Shown one piece after another: positions 58,098 to 64,000 of a DNA stretch of 64,000 nt. Numbering within the stretch: position 1 is the first letter of the stretch; each line of letters begins with the position of its first letter. The notes below the pieces were generated by a model, which saw only the letters and a list, made by a program, of their open reading frames with translations, did no database searches and had not been told where the DNA came from. The stretch is from contig NZ_CP027869.1 of assembly GCF_005490985.1 (NCBI RefSeq), forward strand, positions 2,852,001 to 2,916,000, read 5' to 3'. This DNA is from Curtobacterium sp. SGAir0471 (GTDB lineage: Bacteria; Actinomycetota; Actinomycetes; Actinomycetales; Microbacteriaceae). The translations under genes were made by a program, and so were the position numbers.

Positions 58098-60880
58098 GGG
58101 CGGACCATCCGGCCGCCGCCGAGCACCGTCGACGCCCATCGCGACAGCCGTGCGCGATCGACCTTCGAGTTGTGCCGGATGTCCGTCGGCAGGACCGGGA
58201 CGACGAGCACCGCGGCGAGCGGCACCCCTGCGGCCGCACGGACCGCGGCGGCGAGGTCGGCCGCCGCGAGCCCCGGACGTCGTGCCGCGGGGACGGTCTC
58301 CACGACGGCGACGACCTGCTGGGTGCCCGTGGGACCGATCCCCGCGATGCCCGCACGGCCGACCCCGTCGACCCGCTCGATCCGCTGCTCGGGCCCGACC
58401 GGGGTGACGACGCCGTCCGGGGTCGTCACGACGTGCTGCAGCCGGCCCTCGATCCACAGGCGTCCGCCGGCGTCGAGGTGCCCGACGTCACCGGTGCGGT
58501 GTCCACGCGGGTCGTCGACGCCGAGCCGCGACACCCGGTCGGTGCGCCAGAGCCGGTCGTACCGGTCGCGGACGTGCGGTGCTGCGACGACGACCTCGCC
58601 GGTGACACCGGCGCGGTCCGTCAGGGCACCGGTCGGCGCGCCGTCGTCGTCGAGCGGCGCGATGCGCACGCGGACCCCGGCCGCTGGCCGCCCGACGCAG
58701 ATGCCGTCGTCCGGAGCGGCGGCGGCCGACCGCACGCCGTCCAGGTCGACGTCGGTCATCAGCAGCCCCTCGGTCATGCCGTAGGGGGTGTGCGCCGCCG
58801 CGTTCGGCATCAGGTCGGTCGCCGAGGCGAGGAGCGAAGCAGACACCGGCGCGCCCGCGGACAGGAACAGGCGCACCCGCGCGAGCGACTCCCGGTCGGT
58901 GGCGGTCAGTGCCGAGGCCGTCGCCACGACGTTCGCGAGCGCCGCGGGCGAGAGGAACACCACGGTCGCGTCGGCCGCGGCGACCGCATCGGCCACCGCC
59001 CGCGCCGTCAGGGTCCTCGGCGCGGTGACGTCCATGTCCGGCGCGACCGACCGGGCGCCGAGCGCGGGGCCGAGCAGGGCGAACGGTGCGAAGCCCGCGA
59101 CCAGGCCGGTGCCGACGCCGACGCCGTACTGCGCCGCCAGGACGTCCCGCACCGCGGCGAGCTGCCCGTGCGTGTACACGACGCCCTTCGCCGGCCCGGT
59201 GGAGCCCGAGGTGAACAGGACGGCGGCGGGAGCGTCCGGCGAGGGCGCTGCGGGCAGCTCCGCACCGGCCGCGAGTCGACGGGCACCGCGTCGGGCGACC
59301 TCGACCAGGGTGTGCTCCACGCCGAGCGCCCGCCGCGCGGGCGCCGGGAGCGTGACCGTCGCGATGCGTCGTCCCGGCCAGCCCAGGGCGCGGGCGGCGG
59401 CCAGGCCGGGCAGCGCGCCGATCACCCAGTCCGGTCGGGCACCGCGGACGGCGCGGGTCAGGCCGCGGAGGCCGAGCCCCGCGTCCGCGACGACGACGAC
59501 GGCACCGATGCGGACGCAGGCGTACAGGACGGCCGTCAGGTCGGCACCGGGCGTGACGAGCAGGGACACCCGGTCACCGGGGCGGACGCCGAGGTCGGCG
59601 AGGCCGGCGGCGACCTCACGCACCCGACGGGCGAGCAGCCGCCACGAGACCGTGCGGGGCCCGCCGGCGGTCGCCATCTCGACGAGCGCGGGCTCGTCGC
59701 TGTCGCGCAGGTCGTCGAGCGCAGCCCACAGCGGGCGGTGGCCGGGACCCGCGTCGGGCGACGCGTCTCGAGCCGCATCGCTCGAGACCGGTCGGACACC
59801 GCGAGCCTCGGCGGCGGCGGCAGGAGCACCGGCACCGGCATCGGCCTGGAGGCTCGGCTCGCCACCGTCGGGCGCGTGGCCCTCCGGCAGGCGGTCACCC
59901 AGCCAGTCGAGGACGGTCCCCGCGACGTCGGCGTCGTCCGGCAGCAGGTGCCCGGCACCCTCGAAGCGGTGCACGTCGGCGTGCGGCACCCGGTCGATCA
60001 GGTCGTCGAGGTAGCGCTCGAGGAACACCGGGTCGCGCGGCCCCCACATGACCAGCGCCGGGACGTCGAGCGCGGCGACACCGGCGGCGATGCGGTCGAG
60101 CTCGCCGGCGCTGTGGTGCGTGGCGTCGACGGGGATGTCCGCGACGAACCCACCGATCCCGCCACGACGGGCGGCGCCGCGGTACGGGGCCCGGTAGGCG
60201 TCGGCGACGGGCCGGTCGAGCTTCGGGTGCGCGATGGCCAGCGTCGTCTCGAGGAACGCCGGGGTCAGCACCGTCCCGCGCCCGAGCACGTCGGGGCGCA
60301 GCGCGAGCCGCAGCGGTGCGGGGATCGGGGCGTCGTCGGGCTGGTGCACGGCGGTGTTGCACGTCGCCACGCCCACCACGAGGTCGGGGTGGTCGACCGC
60401 CCAGCCGAGCGAGACGACACCGCCCCAGTCGTGCCCGAGGGTGACGACGGGTCCGGTGAGCCCGAGCTCGTCGGTCAGGGCACCGAGGTCGCGGACGCGG
60501 TCGGCCAGGCGGTGCTGGTCAGCGGTGCGCTCCGAGAAGCCCATGTCGAGCTGGTCGACCGCGACCACGCGCCAGGCCGGGCCACCGGCCCGGGCGGCGT
60601 CGAGCGTGCGGGCTGCGACGGTCCGCCACAGGTAGGACCACGTGGGGTTGCCGTGCACGCAGAGCAGGGTGCCGACCGGCGTGACGCCGAGCGCGTCGAG
60701 CTGACCGGCCGTGTCGAGGAGGTGCCAGGTGCGCGCGGGGCGGGGCGGGCCTCCCGGCCGACCGTCCGTCGACGCGGGGACCGTGACCAGGCGGGACCAG
60801 GCCGGGTCGAGTCCGGGCAGGGGCGGCGGGAGCGTCGCCGGAGCCGTGCTGGCGGCGACGCGCGGGAGGCCGGACCTCAC
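58094..60880 (-). CDS. oleBC: Fused beta-lactone decarboxylase/synthetase (OleBC)
   Basis: A 928-residue two-domain enzyme. Residues about 1-335 are an alpha/beta hydrolase of the haloalkane-dehalogenase type (CVHGNPTWSYLWR oxyanion region; Asp151 nucleophile in GHDWGGVVSLGW; MWGPRDPVF acid; His311 in GAGHLLPDD), i.e. OleB, which decarboxylates a beta-lactone to the olefin. Residues about 385-928 are an AMP-forming ligase (LFTSGSTGPAKGVVYTH at 555-571; AHTPYGMTEGLL; GHRTGDVGHLD), i.e. OleC, the beta-lactone synthetase. An Ala-rich linker joins them. Fused OleBC is known in actinobacteria such as Micrococcus. GTG 60880 overlaps the oleA stop by 4 bases; a long N-terminal extension antisense-like in composition was excluded. 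Confidence 0.93.
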   Translation of the reverse strand: MRSGLPRVAASTAPATLPPPLPGLDPAWSRLVTVPASTDGRPGGPPRPARTWHLLDTAGQLDALGVTPVGTLLCVHGNPTWSYLWRTVAARTLDAARAGGPAWRVVAVDQLDMGFSERTADQHRLADRVRDLGALTDELGLTGPVVTLGHDWGGVVSLGWAVDHPDLVVGVATCNTAVHQPDDAPIPAPLRLALRPDVLGRGTVLTPAFLETTLAIAHPKLDRPVADAYRAPYRGAARRGGIGGFVADIPVDATHHSAGELDRIAAGVAALDVPALVMWGPRDPVFLERYLDDLIDRVPHADVHRFEGAGHLLPDDADVAGTVLDWLGDRLPEGHAPDGGEPSLQADAGAGAPAAAAEARGVRPVSSDAARDASPDAGPGHRPLWAALDDLRDSDEPALVEMATAGGPRTVSWRLLARRVREVAAGLADLGVRPGDRVSLLVTPGADLTAVLYACVRIGAVVVVADAGLGLRGLTRAVRGARPDWVIGALPGLAAARALGWPGRRIATVTLPAPARRALGVEHTLVEVARRGARRLAAGAELPAAPSPDAPAAVLFTSGSTGPAKGVVYTHGQLAAVRDVLAAQYGVGVGTGLVAGFAPFALLGPALGARSVAPDMDVTAPRTLTARAVADAVAAADATVVFLSPAALANVVATASALTATDRESLARVRLFLSAGAPVSASLLASATDLMPNAAAHTPYGMTEGLLMTDVDLDGVRSAAAAPDDGICVGRPAAGVRVRIAPLDDDGAPTGALTDRAGVTGEVVVAAPHVRDRYDRLWRTDRVSRLGVDDPRGHRTGDVGHLDAGGRLWIEGRLQHVVTTPDGVVTPVGPEQRIERVDGVGRAGIAGIGPTGTQQVVAVVETVPAARRPGLAAADLAAAVRAAAGVPLAAVLVVPVLPTDIRHNSKVDRARLSRWASTVLGGGRMVRP

Positions 60881-61950
60881 CAGCGCAGTTCCATCATCGC
60901 CGTGTTGATGCCCGAGCCGACGCCGCCGAGGAAGACACGGTCGCCGCGCGTGATTCCGCCGCGGTCGACCTCGTCGGCCAGGGTGATCGGGATCGACGCC
61001 GGACCGACGTTGCCGTAGCGCTGGTACGTGGTGGGGACCTTGGTGCGCGGGATGCCGATGGCCTCGACGAACGCGTTCGTGTGCACGTCGGAGACCTGGT
61101 GCAGCACGTAGCGGTCCATGTCCGCCCAGTCGAAGTGCGCCCGTGCCTCGTTCCAGGCGGCGACGACCAGCTCCATGCCGCCCTTGAGCAGCATCTTCGC
61201 GTCCGTGAACATGCCGTCCACGCTGCCGACGCACAGGTCGTACCACTGCGTCGCCGCACGGGTGACGCCGCCGATGATGCGGTGCCCCTCGGGGTGGACG
61301 TCGGACGGGCCGAGCACGGCGGCCGCGGCACCCGACCCGAGGGTCAGGCTCGCGAACTCGCTCATGAAGTCCTTGCGGTTCCGGCCGCCCTGGTTCAGGC
61401 GGTCGATCGTGTTGAGCTGCACCTGGTCGGCGTCCTCGCCGTCGACGATGAGCGCGTACTTGACCTGGCCGGAGTCGATCATCCCCGCGGCGACGCTCAT
61501 CGCGTTGACGAAGCCGAGGCACGCGTTCGCGATGTCGAAGTTGATCGCCGACGTCGGCAGCCCGAGCCCGTGGTGCAGGCGGACGGCGACGCTCGGCTCG
61601 AGGTGCGGACGGGTGACGGAGGTGTTGATGAGCAGTCCGACGTCCTCCGGCCGGATGCCCGCTTCGGCCATCGCGCGGCGGCCGGCGTCGATCGCGGCGT
61701 CCTGGAAGGTCTGGTCCTCGCCCCAGTTGCGGCGCTCGGTGACCCCGGCGACCCGCTCGAGCAGACCGGTCGGGAGACGGAGCCGACGCAGGGCCCCGCG
61801 GAGCTTCGCCTCGATGTCCGCGGACGTCGTCACGCGGTCCGCGACGGTCGTCGCCACCGACAGGAGCGACACGTTCTGGTGCTTCGCCGTGGCGTTGCCG
61901 GGGCGCTCCGGTTCGCTGCTCGTCGACTGGTCGACCGGTCGTTCCGTCAT
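60877..61950 (-). CDS. oleA: Acyl-CoA Claisen condensation enzyme (OleA)
   Basis: A 357-residue thiolase-fold enzyme joining two fatty acyl-CoAs head to head. The residues needed for non-decarboxylative condensation are present: Glu118 (TRPHLEPS), Cys144 (IANACLGFVNAM), His284 (YVLHQVSDVHT) and Asn314 (RYGNVGPASI), numbered almost as in Xanthomonas OleA (117/143/285/315). ATG 61950 is supported by this match; upstream in-frame GTG 61959 and ATG 61978 are alternatives with comparable ribosome sites. First gene of the oleA-oleBC-oleD operon. Confidence 0.93.
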   Translation of the reverse strand: MTERPVDQSTSSEPERPGNATAKHQNVSLLSVATTVADRVTTSADIEAKLRGALRRLRLPTGLLERVAGVTERRNWGEDQTFQDAAIDAGRRAMAEAGIRPEDVGLLINTSVTRPHLEPSVAVRLHHGLGLPTSAINFDIANACLGFVNAMSVAAGMIDSGQVKYALIVDGEDADQVQLNTIDRLNQGGRNRKDFMSEFASLTLGSGAAAAVLGPSDVHPEGHRIIGGVTRAATQWYDLCVGSVDGMFTDAKMLLKGGMELVVAAWNEARAHFDWADMDRYVLHQVSDVHTNAFVEAIGIPRTKVPTTYQRYGNVGPASIPITLADEVDRGGITRGDRVFLGGVGSGINTAMMELRW

Positions 61951-62018
61951 GATCGTCACCGACACATACTTCCGCATCTGACCTGGGTACGCGATCCGGG
62001 TGCGCTGGGCGGCACCGG

Positions 62019-63197
62019 TCAGGCGTCCTTGGGCAGCTTGCGGACCTTCGACCGACGGCGGCGGCGGTCCGGGATCATCGAGCGCATCTCCTCGAGCTTG
62101 CCGAAGCAGAGCAGGCGGTCGCTGGCCTGCAGTTCGACACCGCTGCGGGGGTTCGGGATCACCGAGGCCCCGCGGTGCAGGGTCAGGACCGTGATGTCCC
62201 GGTCCCACAGCCCGGACTCCTTGATCGTCTTGCCCACCAGGTCGGCGTTCGTGTGCACGAGGAGCTCGGCCACGCCGTAGCCGGTCGAGACACTGAGGCG
62301 CTGGCGGACGTCGATCTCCGGGAACGCGACCTGGTTGCCGATGAAGTCGATGATCGCGCCGGCGACGTCGAGACCGGTCGCGCGTTCGATGCCCTCGAGG
62401 CCCGGGGACGAGTTGACCTCCATCACGAGCGGCCCGTCGTTGCCCTCGAGCATGTCGACGCCCGCGACGCGGAGGCCCATGATCTGCGCCGAGCGCACCG
62501 CCGCCTCCTCGTACTCCGGGCTGAGGGTGACCTTCTCCACCGTGCCGCCGCGGTGCACGTTCGACCGGAACTCGTCGCCCGACGCGCTGCGCCGCATCGC
62601 GGCCACCACCCGGTCCCCCACGACGAGTGCGCGGATGTCGCGGCCCCGGCTCTCCGAGATGAACGCCTGGATGAGCACGTTCTGCTTCGTGGAGTGCAGG
62701 GTCTCGACGATCGACTCGGCGACCTTCGCCTCGGGCGCCAGGATCACGCCGATGCCCTGCGTCCCCTCGAGGAGCTTGATGACGACCGGCGCCCCGCCGA
62801 CGCTGTCGATCGCACCGCGGACGTCCGCGCGGCTGTTCACGAAGGTGGTCGCCGGCATGCCGATGTGGTGCCGGGACAGGATCTGGTTCGCCCGGAGCTT
62901 GTCGCGGGAGTTCGTGATCCCCGTGGCCGTGTTCGGCGTGTAGACGTCCATCTGCTCGAACTGCCGGACCACGGCGGTGCCGTAGTAGGTGATCGAGTTG
63001 CCGATGCGCGGGAGCACGGCGTCGTAGTCGCTGAGCAGTTTGCCGCGGTACAGCAGGTCGGGCTCCTCGCCGGACAGGTCGATGGCGAAGCGCAGCGTGT
63101 TCAGCACCTTGACCTCGTGTCCGCGGTCGACCGCTGCGGCACGCAGACGCTGCGTCGAGTACGCGTGCGGGGCGCGCGACAGGATGGCGAGTTTCAT
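62019..63197 (-). CDS. rimK: RimK-type ATP-grasp ligase with C-terminal TrkA-C domain
   Basis: A 392-residue protein. Residues 1-290 are a RimK-type ligase: LAILSRAPHAYSTQRL, PRIGNSITYYGTAVVRQFE, GITNSRDKLRANQILSRHHIGMP, VIKLLEGTQGIGV and the metal motif VMEVNSSPGLEGIE. RimK adds glutamates to the C-terminus of ribosomal protein S6 in E. coli; related enzymes make other peptides. Residues about 300-385 read as a TrkA-C (RCK_C) ligand-binding domain (VHTNADLVGKTIKESGLWDRDITVLTLHRG; ELQASDRLLCFGKLEEM), not part of E. coli RimK. GGAG precedes the ATG. Divergent from a RimB-like protease. Confidence 0.9.
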   Translation of the reverse strand: MKLAILSRAPHAYSTQRLRAAAVDRGHEVKVLNTLRFAIDLSGEEPDLLYRGKLLSDYDAVLPRIGNSITYYGTAVVRQFEQMDVYTPNTATGITNSRDKLRANQILSRHHIGMPATTFVNSRADVRGAIDSVGGAPVVIKLLEGTQGIGVILAPEAKVAESIVETLHSTKQNVLIQAFISESRGRDIRALVVGDRVVAAMRRSASGDEFRSNVHRGGTVEKVTLSPEYEEAAVRSAQIMGLRVAGVDMLEGNDGPLVMEVNSSPGLEGIERATGLDVAGAIIDFIGNQVAFPEIDVRQRLSVSTGYGVAELLVHTNADLVGKTIKESGLWDRDITVLTLHRGASVIPNPRSGVELQASDRLLCFGKLEEMRSMIPDRRRRRSKVRKLPKDA

Positions 63198-63265
63198 CGG
63201 GGTTGCTCCACGGGGTCGAGACGTCGACGGCGACGCTCAATCAAAGCATGCGACAGGATGGGCAC

Positions 63266-63727
63266 ATGGCCCGGAACCCGACGATCGCAGGATGGCGTGA
63301 GTGGGCTGCCCTGCCCGGGCTGGACCTGCCCTGGATCAAGGTGAAGCTCGACACCGGGGCGCGGAGCTCGGCACTGCACGCGTTCGACCTCGAGGAGCTC
63401 CCCGGCGACCGGGTGCGCTTCTCGGTGCACCCGTGGCAGGACACCGACGCCGACGCCGTCACGCACGAGTGCGACGTGCACGACCGGCGGATCGTCCGGA
63501 GCTCGACGGGGCACACGCAGGAGCGCATCGTCGTGCTGACGCCGATCACGCTCGCGGGCCGCACGATCGATGCCGAGGTCACGCTGAGCAACCGCGACCA
63601 GATGGGCTTCCGGATGCTCGTCGGCCGCGAGGCGCTGCGCCAGGGGTTCCTGGTCGACCCCGCCCGGTCGTTCATGGCGGGGCGGGCACCGAAGGAGATC
63701 CGGCGGCGCAACCGCGGTCGCGCCTGA
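63266..63727 (+). CDS. rimB: RimB-like retropepsin-fold protease (PF05618)
   Basis: A 153-residue protein of the so-called ATP-dependent zinc protease family, which has an aspartic-protease-like active site: VKLDTGARSSALHAFDLEEL, followed by RRIVRSSTGHTQERIVVLTPITLAGRTIDAEVTLSNRDQMGFRMLVGREALRQGF (family-typical, positions about 75-130). In Pseudomonas RimB works with RimK on glutamylated S6. The ATG 63266 follows a CAGGAT hexamer 6 bases upstream; ATG 63248 is an alternative. Divergent from the RimK-like gene with a 68-base gap. Confidence 0.88.
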   Translation: MARNPTIAGWREWAALPGLDLPWIKVKLDTGARSSALHAFDLEELPGDRVRFSVHPWQDTDADAVTHECDVHDRRIVRSSTGHTQERIVVLTPITLAGRTIDAEVTLSNRDQMGFRMLVGREALRQGFLVDPARSFMAGRAPKEIRRRNRGRA

Positions 63728-63783
63728 GGCGCGGTGCGGCGCGGCGCTCGCGCTTGCACCGAGGGGCGGCGCGCTGTGCTCCC

Positions 63784-63845
63784 GCACAACGGGAGGCACG
63801 CCGCGCCACGTCGTTCCGTGGTGCGGCGTGCTTCCCGTCGTGTGC
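63784..63845. repeat. Copy 8 (diverged) of the GGGAGGC palindromic family
   Basis: Imperfect inverted repeat: arms about 63784-63810 and 63817-63845 with a few mismatches and a 2-base length difference, 6-base loop. The arm contains CGGGAGGCACGCCGC. 57 bases after the RimB-like stop. Confidence 0.65.
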
Positions 63846-63874
63846 GCCTCCCAGCATGCGTCCCGCACGAAGGC

Positions 63875-63916
63875 GGACGGGAGGCGCGGGGCGGGCTGGA
63901 TCCGCGCCTCCCGTCC
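63875..63916. repeat. Copy 9 of the GACGGGAGGC palindromic repeat family
   Basis: Perfect 15-base arms GGACGGGAGGCGCGG (63875-63889) and complement (63902-63916) with a 12-base loop. Confidence 0.8.
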
Positions 63917-63956
63917 CACGAAGGGCCGTACTCCACAGGCTTCGTCTCGCTCTTAC

Positions 63957-63973
63957 TGAAATGCTACGTTTCA
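63957..63973. promoter_or_regulatory. Operator-like dyad near the window end
   Basis: TGAAA-N7-TTTCA in a locally AT-richer stretch, preceded by TCTTAC. It probably belongs to the promoter of a gene beyond 64000. The rest of 63728-64000 shows only the two palindromic repeats and no gene. Confidence 0.4.
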
Positions 63974-64000
63974 CACCTTGCCGGTCCGGTCATGGGGGTG

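Noticed and set aside
60881..61522. N-terminal extension of OleBC upstream of 60880
   Set aside because: The extension lies out of frame inside oleA, has shadow-like composition, and the GTG at 60880 gives the usual 4-base overlap with the oleA stop.

Overview
The window is very GC-rich, densely coded DNA with many GTG starts and 4-base start/stop overlaps. Gene content (type II NADH dehydrogenase, a Streptomyces-type mevalonate operon, an AmaP/Asp23 envelope-stress cluster, actinobacterial CsoR/CopA, olefin genes with a fused OleBC) points to an actinobacterium, most likely Microbacteriaceae such as Curtobacterium. This assignment rests on family recognition only. I see no tRNA, rRNA, CRISPR array, insertion sequence or prophage.

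Layout. 1-5399: 3' part of ndh, a divergent SDR/TetR pair with two palindromic operators, an acyltransferase-3 protein and an FAD monooxygenase. 5494-12507: a UbiA prenyltransferase, then a leftward sugar operon (class II aldolase, HAD phosphatase, dhaL, dhaK, a GlcG/HbpS protein, a formaldehyde-dehydrogenase-like enzyme) with a divergent GntR regulator. 12536-13077: two decayed genes (GNAT and VOC). 13074-22314: EamA transporter/LysR pair, a fructosamine-kinase-like protein, then an envelope glycosylation block (GT39 protein, OmpR-type response regulator, histidine kinase, small membrane protein, GT2-GtrA fusion). 22663-30023: gltB translationally coupled to a CysJ-like diflavin reductase instead of gltD. 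30239-35562: mevalonate operon mvaK1-mvaD-mvaK2-mvaA-mvaS without an IPP isomerase gene. 35665-37579: ohrR-ohr-quinone reductase. 37642-40648: CLC transporter, MarR regulator and DUF4396 protein sharing TTGTAC-type operators. 40791-50189: sugar transporter, small hypothetical protein, LysM lipoprotein, pgi, nitronate monooxygenase, and a copper module (copA, copZ, csoR). 50190-57100: AraC regulator with two HTH units, the AmaP/Asp23 cluster including an Asp23-LEA-like fusion, and an ECF-like sigma factor with a putative membrane partner. 57117-61950: oleA-oleBC-oleD for long-chain olefins. 62019-63727: rimK-like ligase (with a TrkA-C domain) divergent from a rimB-like protease.

Two layers of structure lie on top of the genes. 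First, a family of GC-rich palindromes with GACGGGAGGC/GCCTCCCGTC arms recurs at least eight times, mostly just after genes; three copies are perfect palindromes of 48-60 bp. Second, three envelope genes far apart (acyltransferase, GT39, GT2-GtrA) share a TCTTA-N3/4-GC-rich-AGG element 61-62 bases before their start codons, suggesting one regulon, possibly of the two-component system encoded here. Several genes also have a -10-like hexamer only 6-7 bases before the start codon, indicating leaderless transcripts.
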